From Desulforudis sp. (GTDB lineage: Bacteria; Bacillota; Desulfotomaculia; Desulfotomaculales; Desulforudaceae): 62,747 nt of DNA. Each line of letters begins with the position of its first letter. Position 1 is the first letter of the stretch. The DNA is taken from NCBI GenBank assembly GCA_003604975.1, contig QZIR01000003.1, positions 1 through 62,747 of the forward strand, in the 5' to 3' direction. Positions 54,124-62,747 of this stretch are shown in pieces. Below the pieces are notes generated by a model. That model did not search any database and was not told where the DNA came from. It saw only the letters and a program-made list of their open reading frames with translations. The translations under genes were made by a program, and so were the position numbers.

Positions 54124-56358
54124 TTAGCGCCGATCTCTGAAGGGGCGCGGTCGTCCGGGGCGCCGGTCGGATCGGAAATCCCGCCCACCGCCGCCGGAGG
54201 GGGGTTCCGGAACTCCACCTTCGGGTGGATCCATGGCTTCCTTCTTGGAAAGCTTGAGACGGCCCTGGTTGTCGTAGCCGATGGCCTTGACCAGGATCTG
54301 ATCACCTTCCTTGACCACGTCTTCTACCTTTGCAACCCTGGTATGGGCCAACTGCGAGATGTGGACCAGGCCCTCCTTGCCAGGCAGCCCCATTATACCG
54401 GGGATGACCTCGACAAAACAACCGAAGTCCATCACCTTAACGACCCGTCCCAGGTAAACCTGGCCGACATTGACCTCTCCCGTAATCGCTTCGACGATCT
54501 TAAGCGCCATCTCCGCGGATTCTGCTGAGGGTGAGGTAATGAAGACCCGACCATCGTCCTCCACATCCATGCCCACACCGGTTTCCTCGGTAATCCGACG
54601 GATCGTCTTGCCACCGGGACCGATGATGTCACGGATCTTGTCGGGATCGATGATGGTCTGGATAATCCGTGGTGCATGAGGCGACAGTTCTCGCCGCGGT
54701 TCGGGAATAAGCTCCTGGATGCGGTCGAGGATGAAAAGGCGGGCCTGCTTGGCCTGGGTTAACGCCCGGGCCAAGACTTCCCCGGTCACCCCAGAGATCT
54801 TAATGTCCATCTGCAGTGCGGTAATCCCCTCGCGGGTACCCGCTACCTTGAAGTCCATGTCGCCGAGGTGGTCTTCCATCCCTTGGATATCGGTCAAGAC
54901 AGCCACCTTGTCCTCATCCTTGACCAGGCCCATGGCAATTCCGGCCACCGGCGCCTTGATCGGCACACCGGCGTCCATCAGGGCCAGTGTACTGCCACAG
55001 ACACTGCCCATGGAGGTAGACCCGTTTGACTCCAGCACTTCCGAGACAATGCGGATGGTGTAAGGGAAGTCGTCCGCCGAAGGCAGTACCGCTTCGATGG
55101 CCCGTCCGGCCAACGCCCCGTGCCCGATTTCCCGCCGGCCAGGGGTGCGAATCGGCTTGGTCTCACCGGTACTGAAGGACGGGAAGTTGTAGTGGTGCAG
55201 AAAACGCCTGGTTTCCTCGGTATCGAGCCCATCTATGATCTGTTCATCCCGCACCGCACCCAGGGTGACCACAGAGAGCACCTGGGTCTGTCCCCTCTTG
55301 AACAGGCCGGTACCGTGAGTGCGTGGTAATAACCCAACATCCACGCTGATCTTACGGATCTCGTCCGTCCGCCGCCCGTCGATGCGCAACTGTTCGTTGA
55401 GCACCATCTTCCGGACCGCTTCTTTCTCAAGGGCATCCACGGTGTTCTTGATCGTCGACTCGTCTTCCGGATGCTGCTCCAGGAACTGGGATACCATTTC
55501 GCTCTTTACCGCCCGGAGATGACCCTCGGTGGCCAGTTTGTCCAGTTTCTGGTCACGGCAGTAGTGTGCCGCTTCATCCAGTTTACCGTAAGCGGTCGCC
55601 CGGATTTCCGCGATCAATGCCTCGTTTACTTCCGGGAGCGGGAGCTCCATATCCGGCTTAGCCAGTCCGACCTTAAGGGCTTCATTCCGGAAGTCCTCGA
55701 TAAAGCCGATGATCTTCCGGATCTCGTCATGGGCGAGCGCAAGCGCCTCCAGCATTTTTTCTTCCGAGACTTCAGACGCCCCGGCTTCAACCATGTTAAT
55801 GGCCTCGCGCGTACCGGCTACGACCAGGTGCAGCTTGCCTTCGTGCAGCTGCTCCACGTCGGGGTTAACAACGAGTTCACCGTCCACCATCCCGATGATG
55901 ACCGCACCCATCGGCCCCTGGAAAGGGATTTCCGAGATGGACAGCGCGGCCGAAGCCCCGTTCATGGCACAGAGCACGGGAGCACAGTCCTGGTCCACGG
56001 ACATCACCGTAGCCACAACCTGTACGTCCTTCTTGAAATGCTTCGGAAAAAGCGGACGTATCGAGCGGTCGGTCAGCCTAGCGGAGAGAATCGCTTTTTC
56101 CCCCGGCCGGCCTTCACGTTTCATAAAGCTGCCCGGGATCCGGCCGACGGCGTAATGACGCTCCTCGTAGTCAACTAACAGCGGGAAGAAATCCAGTCCT
56201 TCCCTGGCCTCGGCGTAGGTTGCGGTCACAAGCACCACCGTGTCGCCGTACCTCGCCAAAACGGCGCCGTGAGCCTGGTTGGCCACGCGACCGGTTTCCA
56301 GGCTGAAAACCCGGCCGGAAATCTCGATTTCACGTTTTATAACACCCTGATCTGGCAT
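54124..56358 (-). CDS. pnp: Polyribonucleotide nucleotidyltransferase
   Basis: 744 residues from ATG 56358. Two RNase PH domains (residues ~10-225 and ~315-540) flank a helical linker; then the KH domain ([30 protein letters not shown]), the S1 domain ([21 protein letters not shown] ... [14 protein letters not shown]) and a Gly/Arg/Pro-rich tail ([19 protein letters not shown]), longer than usual. It degrades RNA 3' to 5' by phosphorolysis. It follows rpsO after a terminator, as in most bacteria. Confidence 0.97.
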   Translation of the reverse strand: MPDQGVIKREIEISGRVFSLETGRVANQAHGAVLARYGDTVVLVTATYAEAREGLDFFPLLVDYEERHYAVGRIPGSFMKREGRPGEKAILSARLTDRSIRPLFPKHFKKDVQVVATVMSVDQDCAPVLCAMNGASAALSISEIPFQGPMGAVIIGMVDGELVVNPDVEQLHEGKLHLVVAGTREAINMVEAGASEVSEEKMLEALALAHDEIRKIIGFIEDFRNEALKVGLAKPDMELPLPEVNEALIAEIRATAYGKLDEAAHYCRDQKLDKLATEGHLRAVKSEMVSQFLEQHPEDESTIKNTVDALEKEAVRKMVLNEQLRIDGRRTDEIRKISVDVGLLPRTHGTGLFKRGQTQVLSVVTLGAVRDEQIIDGLDTEETRRFLHHYNFPSFSTGETKPIRTPGRREIGHGALAGRAIEAVLPSADDFPYTIRIVSEVLESNGSTSMGSVCGSTLALMDAGVPIKAPVAGIAMGLVKDEDKVAVLTDIQGMEDHLGDMDFKVAGTREGITALQMDIKISGVTGEVLARALTQAKQARLFILDRIQELIPEPRRELSPHAPRIIQTIIDPDKIRDIIGPGGKTIRRITEETGVGMDVEDDGRVFITSPSAESAEMALKIVEAITGEVNVGQVYLGRVVKVMDFGCFVEVIPGIMGLPGKEGLVHISQLAHTRVAKVEDVVKEGDQILVKAIGYDNQGRLKLSKKEAMDPPEGGVPEPPSGGGGRDFRSDRRPGRPRPFRDRR

Positions 56359-56410
56359 GGATTGATCCTTGCCTCCTTGCAAGCGGTATTGTTACCGGAC
56401 AATAACTAGA

Positions 56411-56434
56411 CAAAAAGCAGGGGGTACCCCCCCT
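56411..56434 (-). terminator. Rho-independent terminator after rpsO
   Basis: On the minus strand AGGGGG/CCCCCT with a tiny loop, then GCTTTTTG. The stem overlaps the end of rpsO. Confidence 0.82.
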
Positions 56435-56699
56435 ACTTCCGCAGGCCCAGCCTTTCAATTAGTGTCCGGTACCGTTCAAAGTCGTTGTTACGAATGTAGT
56501 TCAACAAAGCTCTTCTCTGGCCCACCATTTTCAGCAATCCGCGCCGCGAATGGAAGTCCTTCTTGTGGGTACGCAGGTGATCGGTCAGGGTAATGATCCG
56601 TTCCGTAAGAATCGCGACCTGCACTTCAGGTGAGCCTGTGTCCTGTTCGTGCAACCTGTAGTTGCTGATGATTTCCTGTTTCTTCTCGTTCCCAATCAT
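56433..56699 (-). CDS. rpsO: 30S ribosomal protein S15
   Basis: 88 residues, standard length. Sequence segments [35 protein letters not shown] and [30 protein letters not shown] are typical. It binds 16S rRNA early in assembly. ATG at 56699. A short unrelated gene pair lies upstream, between rpsO and ribF. Confidence 0.98.
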   Translation of the reverse strand: MIGNEKKQEIISNYRLHEQDTGSPEVQVAILTERIITLTDHLRTHKKDFHSRRGLLKMVGQRRALLNYIRNNDFERYRTLIERLGLRK

Positions 56700-56785
56700 T
56701 TCCGTTTATCCTCCATTTTGTATTATTGAATCGCTGCAAGCCAAGCAATACGCTGGAGAACGCTAAAGCCTAGCAGGCAGTTCAT

Positions 56786-57007
56786 TCACTTCCCGATAAT
56801 CGTTATAACCAGGCGCCCCTTGTTAACGTCTTTGACCACTAGATCGAACATCCGACCGGACCGGGCAAAGAACCCGCGAAATCGCGTCGCGGAAGCAATC
56901 TGACCCGGTATCGAAGCCGCCGCTGTGACAATGTCATCCAGCGTGATGTCGTCCTGACGCATATCTTTTAGGCGCTTCCTGGCGTGCCCCGTAATGATGA
57001 CACTCAT
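56786..57007 (-). CDS. DUF4258-like small protein, possible toxin
   Basis: 73 residues, basic: MSVIITGHARKRLKDMRQDDITLDDIVTAAA, then RFRGFFARSGRMFDLVVKDVNKGRLVITIIG. The opening I-x-x-H-A-x-x-R-x-x-x-R followed by I-x-x-x-x-I matches DUF4258 / RelE-BrnT-like small toxins with a C-terminal beta-hairpin. The ATG sits very close to GGAGGG but 9 bases after AAGGGA. It lies 18 bases after the 57026-57256 gene; together they resemble a two-gene module inserted in the ribF-rpsO interval. Confidence 0.6.
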   Translation of the reverse strand: MSVIITGHARKRLKDMRQDDITLDDIVTAAASIPGQIASATRFRGFFARSGRMFDLVVKDVNKGRLVITIIGK

Positions 57008-57025
57008 CCCTCCACTTCCCTTTAC

Positions 57026-57256
57026 CTATTCCTTCTCGGACAGGAACGCATAGAGTGCGTCGGAAAAGGCAGTTGACGGAGCATCATCAATCTTGGCACT
57101 GCAGTACAATGCTTCTAATTCCTGTTTCAAAGACTGGAATTCTGGACTCAGACAGATGAGGGCAATATGGTCTACCCATTTCTTCATCTCGTCCTCGGGT
57201 AGATCAATCCTCGGAAAGCCCACGGCACGATGCACCTCACCGCCATATTTTAGCAT
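57026..57256 (-). CDS. Small hypothetical protein upstream of the DUF4258-like gene
   Basis: 76 residues, acidic, no membrane span: MLKYGGEVHRAVGFPRIDLPEDEM then an all-helical tail with KQELEALYCSAKIDD. There is no clear ribosome site. I do not recognise it; by position it could be the partner (antitoxin) of the DUF4258-like protein. No helix-turn-helix or ribbon-helix-helix is obvious. Confidence 0.55.
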   Translation of the reverse strand: MLKYGGEVHRAVGFPRIDLPEDEMKKWVDHIALICLSPEFQSLKQELEALYCSAKIDDAPSTAFSDALYAFLSEKE

Positions 57257-57301
57257 AATCCCACTTTGGTGTAAACGTTGTTAGTTTAGATTATGTAATT
57301 C

Positions 57302-58261
57302 TCAAGGAACCAGACCAACATTCTGCCCGCCTTCCGCAAAACAGCCACGTGCCGCCTCGATGTCCCGGTTGATCTGCGCCAGCAGTTCATGGACGGAAGA
57401 GAACTTACACTCATCGCGCAGACGATTAGTAAAATGAACGCGTATCTCCTGCCCGTACAGGTCGCGCGAAAAGTCCAGGATGTGCACCTCGATATTGGCC
57501 TCGGTGTTGTTCTCCTTGAAAGTGGGACACAAACCGATGTTCGCTACTCCACCATAGTATTCCCCAAGAGCCTCTACTTTAACGGCATATACGCCCCGGG
57601 CCGGGACCACCAGGTCACTCTTTACGGTTAGGTTGGCTGTAGGGATGCCGATAGTGCTGCCCCGGCGGTCTCCCCGGATCACCATCCCGTCGATAAATGG
57701 ACTGTATCCCAGGAACTGCTCGGCCTCTTCGACCCGGCCTTCCAGTAGCAGGGAGCGGACCAGCGTACTAGAGACCACGGTATCGTTGATCATCACCGGC
57801 GGGATTACGCTGACTTCGTAACCGCATATCCCGGAATACTCAGCCAGTGTTTCCGGTGTCCCCCGACCGCGGTGCCCGAAGGTGAAGTTGTAGCCAACGA
57901 CCACTGACCGCACCTGGAGTTCACGGCACAGGACCTCGTTAACAAAGTCATAGGGGGTTAGCTGGGCAAACTCATAGTTGAAGGGTAGCGCGATGACCAG
58001 CTCGACACCCAGCCGTTCCAGGATTTCAAGCTTGGCTTTCTGCGGAAGCAAGAACGGCGGGCATTGCTCAGGCTGGAGCACGGAAAGGGGGTGCGGGTCA
58101 AAGGTGAAGATCCCTGACACGCAACCCTTTTCCCTGCTCTCCGTAACTAACCGGTGAATCAGCTTCTGATGTCCACGATGCACGCCGTCAAAATTACCCA
58201 GGCCAAGGGCCACATTCTTGTACTGCTGCTTCAGACCGGCAAAATCCTTACAGACGTCCAA
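57302..58261 (-). CDS. ribF: Bifunctional riboflavin kinase / FAD synthetase
   Basis: 319 residues. FMN adenylyltransferase domain: VALGLGNFDGVHRGHQKLIHRL, FTFDPHPLSVLQ and VVVGYNFTFGHRGRGTPETL. Riboflavin kinase domain: VIRGDRRGSTIGIPTANLTV and VHILDFSRDLYGQEIRVHFTNRLRDECKFSS. Makes FMN and then FAD. TTG start 9 bases after GGAGG. Between truB and the toxin-like pair. Confidence 0.96.
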   Translation of the reverse strand: MDVCKDFAGLKQQYKNVALGLGNFDGVHRGHQKLIHRLVTESREKGCVSGIFTFDPHPLSVLQPEQCPPFLLPQKAKLEILERLGVELVIALPFNYEFAQLTPYDFVNEVLCRELQVRSVVVGYNFTFGHRGRGTPETLAEYSGICGYEVSVIPPVMINDTVVSSTLVRSLLLEGRVEEAEQFLGYSPFIDGMVIRGDRRGSTIGIPTANLTVKSDLVVPARGVYAVKVEALGEYYGGVANIGLCPTFKENNTEANIEVHILDFSRDLYGQEIRVHFTNRLRDECKFSSVHELLAQINRDIEAARGCFAEGGQNVGLVP

Positions 58262-58277
58262 TTACATAGTCCTCCCA

Positions 58278-59213
58278 CTAGATCCGGGATCTGACCCATA
58301 CTGGTTTGAAGGCAACCGTATCACTGTCGGCTTCGGTCACGCGCTCGGCCACGGCGAGCAACCCGTCGCTACCGCGCAGACGTACGTATTGATCAAGCGG
58401 ACGCGGCATCTCCTCAATACCTGGTGCATAGAGGGTCCGGCCGTTCAGCACCGCCTGGCAGGCCGCTTCCTTGACCAGGACGACTGGCAGATGGGCGAGT
58501 GCCTCATCCACGGAAACCAACACGTTTTCCAAAGAACCTTCCCTGGCGTGCCCGGCCAGTTCCTCCAGCGTAAACGCCGCATTGACCGCCCAGGCTCCGA
58601 CACCGGTACGGAGCAGAAATGAATTGAACGCCGGTAACCCAACCGACCGGCCGATGTCGAAACAAAGCGTCCGCACATACGTTCCTTTGGAACAGGTGAC
58701 CTCAAACAGCGCCCGGGGCCTTGCGGTTCCGAGATCGTCCAGGCGAAGCGCCCGGATTTCAAATATCTCGATTTCGCGTGGTTGGCGCTCCACCTCAAGA
58801 CCGGTGCGCGCCAGTTCGTAGAGTTTGCGACCCTGATGGCGAACCGCCGAGGCCATAGGCGGAACCTGCCACTGTGTTCCCTTCTGCCTGTCCAGGGCCC
58901 TGATGATGTCATCCGCGGTCAGGGAAGACGCGTCGGAAATCTCTTCAATATCACCGGCCGCATCCTGCGTCGAAGTACTGACACCAAAGGTGACCTCGGC
59001 CCGGTAACACTTGACACTGGTGGTCAGGAACCGGCTGATCCTGGTCGCCCGGCCCACACAGATCACCAGGAGCCCGGCCGCTAACGGATCAAGGGTTCCG
59101 GTATGGCCAACCCGTTTCTGACCCAGTATCCGCCGTACATAACCGACTACATCGTGAGAGGTCATCCCCGGTGGCTTGATCAGGTTTAGGGTTCCTTCAA
59201 GCACGCCGACCAT
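58278..59213 (-). CDS. truB: tRNA pseudouridine(55) synthase
   Basis: 311 residues from ATG 59213, 6 bases after GGAGG. Catalytic Asp in KRVGHTGTLDPLAAGLLVICVGRATR; other motifs NLIKPPGMTSHDVV, QVPPMASAVRHQGRKLYELARTG and CSKGTYVRTLCFDIGRSVG; the C-terminal PUA-like part follows. It makes psi55 in the T loop. It overlaps nrnA by 17 bases in the rbfA-nrnA-truB-ribF order. Confidence 0.96.
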   Translation of the reverse strand: MVGVLEGTLNLIKPPGMTSHDVVGYVRRILGQKRVGHTGTLDPLAAGLLVICVGRATRISRFLTTSVKCYRAEVTFGVSTSTQDAAGDIEEISDASSLTADDIIRALDRQKGTQWQVPPMASAVRHQGRKLYELARTGLEVERQPREIEIFEIRALRLDDLGTARPRALFEVTCSKGTYVRTLCFDIGRSVGLPAFNSFLLRTGVGAWAVNAAFTLEELAGHAREGSLENVLVSVDEALAHLPVVLVKEAACQAVLNGRTLYAPGIEEMPRPLDQYVRLRGSDGLLAVAERVTEADSDTVAFKPVWVRSRI

Positions 59214-60195
59214 CGGAGTCCTCCGCCACACGGGTCTCCGCTGCACGGATGACCGCCTCTACCACTTCATCCAAGGCCCCTGATATAGTACACCCTGCCG
59301 CCCGGGGATGTCCACCTCCACCAAATTCCTGCGCCAGGGCGGAGACATCCACGTAACGCTTGGAACGAAGGCTAACCTTAAAGACCGAAGGCTTTGTCTC
59401 CCTAAACAGGGCGGCTACCTCCACCCCATTGATCATTCGTACGTAGTTGATTATCCCTTCACCATCCTCGTCAGTAGCCCCTAACGCCGCCTCCCTCTCT
59501 GTCGTCAGCGACGCCCAGGCCACCTGTCCAGATGGATTAAGTTCCACTGAGCCAAGCGCGGCGTGCAAGAGTCTGATACTCTCAAGCCGTCTTTCCTCAT
59601 ATATCGCGGTATTCACTTCCGCCGGGGAAACACCCTGATCGATCAACCGTGCCACGCGCCGGTGGGTGCCGGACGTGGTATTATCATACCGGAAGGAGCC
59701 CGTATCGGTGAAAATGGCCGTGTAAAGACAGGTGGCCACCTCGTGAGTAATTGATGCTCCCAGTACAAAAGACAGGTCATAGACAATTTCCCCGACTGCC
59801 GCCGCTCCCGGATCGATATAGTTGTAGTGCGCGTACGGCCTGGTGGAAACGTGGTGGTCGACATTAATTACGGTCACGCCGGGCTTGTCCAGATACTTCA
59901 CCAAATCCGGCCCCACCCGTTCCGGGTCGGAGCAGTCCAGCATTATGAAAGCGTCAGGCTCGAAAACAGCAGGAGGCGCACCCACCGCCAGTCGCTCGAT
60001 ACCGGGCAAAAACCGGTACACCAGTGGAACAGGATCGGGGCTGACCGCCATGACCTGCTTCCCCTGCCCCTCGAGCAGAAGGGCGAGGGCCAACACAGAC
60101 CCGATACAGTCTCCGTCAGGCATGATGTGACCAGTCAGCAAAGGGCGCTCACACCGCTTGATAGCGTCGGCAAGCTCCCGCAGGTCAACGATCAT
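59197..60195 (-). CDS. nrnA: DHH-family nanoRNase / pAp phosphatase
   Basis: 332 residues from ATG 60195 after GGGGGATCGAG; the longer frame lies in rbfA. DHH superfamily motifs: HIMPDGDCIGSVLAL, MLDCSDPERVG, INVDHHVSTRPYAHYNYIDPGAAAVGEIVYDL, TDTGSFRYDNTTSGTHR, and the DHHA1 GGGGHPRAAGCTI. Degrades 2-5 nt RNAs and pAp. Overlaps the rbfA end by 11 bases. Confidence 0.94.
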   Translation of the reverse strand: MIVDLRELADAIKRCERPLLTGHIMPDGDCIGSVLALALLLEGQGKQVMAVSPDPVPLVYRFLPGIERLAVGAPPAVFEPDAFIMLDCSDPERVGPDLVKYLDKPGVTVINVDHHVSTRPYAHYNYIDPGAAAVGEIVYDLSFVLGASITHEVATCLYTAIFTDTGSFRYDNTTSGTHRRVARLIDQGVSPAEVNTAIYEERRLESIRLLHAALGSVELNPSGQVAWASLTTEREAALGATDEDGEGIINYVRMINGVEVAALFRETKPSVFKVSLRSKRYVDVSALAQEFGGGGHPRAAGCTISGALDEVVEAVIRAAETRVAEDSDGRRA

Positions 60196-60547
60196 CTCGA
60201 TCCCCCGGCTTCCCTTCCGTGATCTCATCAATAAGCTCAACGAGCCGGACCCCCTCGCTGATTGAATGGTCGAGCTTAAAGGAAACCTCCGGGGTGTAAC
60301 GCAACCGAATTCTACGCCCAATTTCTGCGCGCAGGTACCCCTGCGCCTTTTCCAGGGCAGTCATAGTGGCCTTCTGTTCTTCGGGGGATCCCAGCACACT
60401 CACAAAGACCTTGACGTATCTCAAGTCGTTCGATACATCGACCGAGGTCACAGTCACAAATCCGATTCGGGGATCCTTTAATTGGCGTAGAAGTTCGGCG
60501 AGTTCCTGCTTTAGGACTTCGCCCAAGCGCTCCGGCCTGTATGCCAC
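60185..60547 (-). CDS. rbfA: 30S ribosome-binding factor A
   Basis: 120 residues with the KH-like core: RPERLGEVLKQELAELLRQLKDPRIGFVTVTSVDVSNDLRYVKVFVSVLGSPEE and YLRAEIGRRIRLRYTPEVSFKLDHSISEGVRL. Aids 16S 5'-end maturation. GTG after GGGGGTG. It follows infB by 18 bases. Confidence 0.96.
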   Translation of the reverse strand: MAYRPERLGEVLKQELAELLRQLKDPRIGFVTVTSVDVSNDLRYVKVFVSVLGSPEEQKATMTALEKAQGYLRAEIGRRIRLRYTPEVSFKLDHSISEGVRLVELIDEITEGKPGDRDDR

Positions 60548-60565
60548 AACAGTTGCACCCCCGGG

Positions 60566-62747
60566 TTACAGTTTCCGTTCGATTTCTTCGACGGTGTAGA
60601 ACTCCAGTTCGTCGCCCTCTTCAACATCGTTAAAGCGTTCGATAGTCAGGCCGCACTCGTAACCCTGTGCCACTTCCTTGACATCATCCTTGAAACGCTT
60701 CAGGGAGTCGAGCTTTCCGGTGAACACGATCTTACCGTCGCGGACGACACGGATACTGGCATCCCTGGTGATCTTCCCGTCTACAACGTAGCATCCGGCA
60801 ATGGTGCCGATCTTCGAGGCCTTAAAGACCTGTCGCACTTCAGCATGCCCCAAAACGACTTCACGGTATTCCGGATCCAAAAGCCCGCTTAACGCCGCTT
60901 TGACGTTGGCTGTGGCATCGTAAATCACCTGGTAGAGACGGATGTCCACGTGCTCCTGCTCCGCCGCCTTACGGGCGTTAACATCCGGACGGACGTTAAA
61001 ACCGATGATGATCGCGTTGGACGCCGAAGCCAGCATTACGTCCGTTTCGGTAACCGCACCCACGCCCTGGTGCACGAGTTGCACCTTGACTTCCCCGGTG
61101 CTCAGTTTCTCCAGCGATTGAGACAGAGCCTCCACCGAGCCCTGTACGTCGGCCTTGATGATCAGTGGCAGTTCCTTGACCTCGCCTTCCTGGATCCGCT
61201 TGAAGACGTCTTCCAGGGATAGACGACCCGGACCTTTAAGCTCTTCTGCCCGTTTCTGTTCCTGTCGCTTCCCGGCAATCTGCCGGGCTAGTTTTTCATC
61301 CTCGATCACGTAGAAGGGTACACCCGCTTCGGGGACATCAGAGAAACCAAGGACTTCCACGGGAGCAGAGGGACCGGCCTTGACGACCCGGCGACCCTTG
61401 TGATCGATCATGGCCCGGACACGGGCGAACACGCCACCGGCCACCAGGGCATCGCCGTTGTTCAGGGTACCGTTCTGGACGAGGACGGTCGCAACCGGAC
61501 CACGTCCCTTATCTAACTGTGATTCAACGATCGTACCCCGGGCCGCCCGTTTGGGATTAGCCTGGAGTTCACCGACTTCGGCCACAAGCAGAATCATTTC
61601 CAGCAGGTCATCCAAGCCTTCTCTGGTGATCGCTGAGACGGGTACAAAGATGGTCTCCCCGCCCCACTCTTCGGCGACTAGCCCGTGTTCGATCAACTGC
61701 TGCTTGACCTTGTCCGGATTTGCATCAGGCTTATCGATCTTATTCACGGCCACTACCATCGGCACACCGGCCGCTTTGGCGTGGTTAAGCGCTTCGATGG
61801 TCTGTGGTTTTACACCGTCGTCTGCCGCTACCACCAAGATCGCGATGTCGGTAACCCCGGCTCCCCGCGCCCGCATCGCCGTGAAGGCCTCATGACCGGG
61901 AGTGTCCAAAAAGGTAATCCTCTTCCCGTTATGCCTCACCTGGTAGGCACCGATATGCTGAGTGATGCCACCAGCCTCGGTTGCCGTAACGTTGGCGTTC
62001 CGGATCGCGTCCAGGAGCGAGGTCTTGCCGTGGTCGACGTGGCCCATTACGGTCACGACCGGCGGGCGGGTCTCCTGGTTTTCCGGATCAATGTCTTCCT
62101 CGGACTCGAACTCCAGGCGGTCTTCGATGCTGACCGCAGGCTTGAACTCAACATTAAATCCGAGATCCTCGGCAATCAGGACCGCGGTATCCGCATCAAT
62201 TTCCTGGTTGATCGTGGCCATAGTGCCTAAGGCCATCAGTTTCTTGATGATTTCGGCGGCCTTGATACCGGCCTTCTCGGCTAGATCCTTTACTGTAAGC
62301 GGGCCGGAAATTATGATCGGCTTACGCTCTGAAGGCGGAATATACCGGATATCGTTCTTAGCCGGGCGGCGCATGCGATTCTGCCCCTGCTGTTCGCGGA
62401 CTCCCTTTTTCTCCCACGGACGCCGGCGGTCACCGCCCTTACCCTTCTCTTTCCGATCGGCAAAGCGCTGCTGGCCCGCACCCTTGTCTGGCTTCGTCGC
62501 CTCAAGCTGGGCCGGCGGCTTGGGAATATTCTTGCTTAGAATCGGCCCACCACCGGGTCGTCCGCCAGGCGCCGGACGACCGCCGTACTGCGGGGGTCTG
62601 TTGCCAGGAGGTCCACCGGGCGCCGGACGACCGCCGTACTGCGGGGGTCTGTTGCCAGGAGGTCCACCGGGCGCCGGACGACCGCCGTACTGCGGGGGTC
62701 TGTTGCCAGGTGCCCCACCGGGCGCCGGACGACCACCGTACTGCGGG
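60566..62747 (-). CDS. infB: Translation initiation factor IF-2 (5' end outside window)
   Basis: At least 727 residues are visible; the N-terminal start lies beyond the edge. Present: IF2 N-terminal domain ([27 protein letters not shown]), G domain with [44 protein letters not shown] and SAI, then domains II, III and IV to [23 protein letters not shown]. Upstream of these is a Gly/Pro/Arg-rich region with a 17-residue repeat ([10 protein letters not shown] unit) and a basic [12 protein letters not shown] linker. IF-2 brings fMet-tRNA to the 30S subunit. Confidence 0.96.
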   Translation of the reverse strand, partial: PQYGGRPAPGGAPGNRPPQYGGRPAPGGPPGNRPPQYGGRPAPGGPPGNRPPQYGGRPAPGGRPGGGPILSKNIPKPPAQLEATKPDKGAGQQRFADRKEKGKGGDRRRPWEKKGVREQQGQNRMRRPAKNDIRYIPPSERKPIIISGPLTVKDLAEKAGIKAAEIIKKLMALGTMATINQEIDADTAVLIAEDLGFNVEFKPAVSIEDRLEFESEEDIDPENQETRPPVVTVMGHVDHGKTSLLDAIRNANVTATEAGGITQHIGAYQVRHNGKRITFLDTPGHEAFTAMRARGAGVTDIAILVVAADDGVKPQTIEALNHAKAAGVPMVVAVNKIDKPDANPDKVKQQLIEHGLVAEEWGGETIFVPVSAITREGLDDLLEMILLVAEVGELQANPKRAARGTIVESQLDKGRGPVATVLVQNGTLNNGDALVAGGVFARVRAMIDHKGRRVVKAGPSAPVEVLGFSDVPEAGVPFYVIEDEKLARQIAGKRQEQKRAEELKGPGRLSLEDVFKRIQEGEVKELPLIIKADVQGSVEALSQSLEKLSTGEVKVQLVHQGVGAVTETDVMLASASNAIIIGFNVRPDVNARKAAEQEHVDIRLYQVIYDATANVKAALSGLLDPEYREVVLGHAEVRQVFKASKIGTIAGCYVVDGKITRDASIRVVRDGKIVFTGKLDSLKRFKDDVKEVAQGYECGLTIERFNDVEEGDELEFYTVEEIERKL
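62581..62747 (-). repeat. 51-bp in-frame tandem repeat in infB
   Basis: A 51-base unit encoding [17 protein letters not shown] occurs about three times to the window edge, with small changes in the outermost copy. Unit length is a multiple of three, so copy number changes alter only the length of the unstructured N-terminal arm. Confidence 0.9.

Overview
The window reads as chromosomal DNA of a Gram-positive, endospore-forming, anaerobe-like Firmicute of the Peptococcaceae / Desulfotomaculum-Pelotomaculum type. This is inferred from moderately high GC, frequent GTG/TTG starts behind GGAGG-like sites, spore genes (dpaAB, a gerA-type operon, spoIIM, a SpoIID-like protein, GerMN/Gmad2 lipoprotein, YlmC/YmxH), a selenocysteine tRNA, and gene orders shared with Bacillus (ribF-rpsO-pnp-ylxY-M16-ymxH-dpaAB-asd-dapG-dapA-rnj; yqzK-xerD-deoB; pyrRBC-carAB-pyrKDFE). 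Most genes are on the minus strand. No phage, CRISPR array or intact insertion sequence is visible.

Layout. 1-7.1 kb: a mixed region with an MFS transporter, GAPDH, a lipoprotein SpoIID-like protein, a DUF1287-type lipoprotein, an ECF sigma/anti-sigma pair, and two copies of an unrecognised 74-residue protein. 7.3-11.8 kb: YaiI/YqxD protein, cyclophilin, GerMN-Gmad2 lipoprotein, a 50-residue DUF1540 protein, and a compact SbcCD-like ATPase/nuclease pair. 11.9-16.3 kb: gerA-type germinant receptor operon (AB, AA, AC, small membrane protein). 16.6-23.5 kb: isopropylmalate/isocitrate dehydrogenase family enzyme, pyrimidine-nucleoside phosphorylase, phosphopentomutase, XerD, YqzK-like, SpoIIM, DUF3866 and a decayed deacetylase-like gene. 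23.8-25.6 kb: RqcH/NFACT on the plus strand, then a gene-poor patch with a fragment resembling a mobile-element ATPase. 26.0-36.6 kb: complete UMP-biosynthesis operon with a sigma-A promoter and two PyrR attenuators. 36.6-41.4 kb: YqhV-like gene with a frameshift, an MFS transporter, phosphosulfolactate synthase, DUF441, RluD, LspA and selC. 41.4-49.0 kb: RNase J and the lysine/dipicolinate operon. 49.1-62.7 kb: Clp-fold protease, YlmC, dut, M16 peptidase, YlxY-like protein, pnp, rpsO, a small toxin-like pair, ribF, truB, nrnA, rbfA and the 3' part of infB.

How they work together. dapB, dapG, asd and dapA feed dihydrodipicolinate both to lysine/peptidoglycan and, through DpaAB, to spore dipicolinate; a sigma-K-like promoter precedes dpaA. 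The pyr operon contains every enzyme from bicarbonate to UMP, with PyrR sensing UMP. The infB-rbfA-nrnA-truB-ribF-rpsO-pnp block serves translation and RNA turnover.

Most unusual: a 58-bp repeat (with a shortened third copy) between genes of the dut-ylmC-protease operon. Each copy supplies a ribosome-binding site, a GTG start and the same N-terminal peptide MINFAWLCQ, and two copies read in frame into the next gene. Also notable are a foldable dispersed repeat with an identical 25-base core at two loci, a +1 frameshift in yqhV, and the miniature SbcC-like protein.
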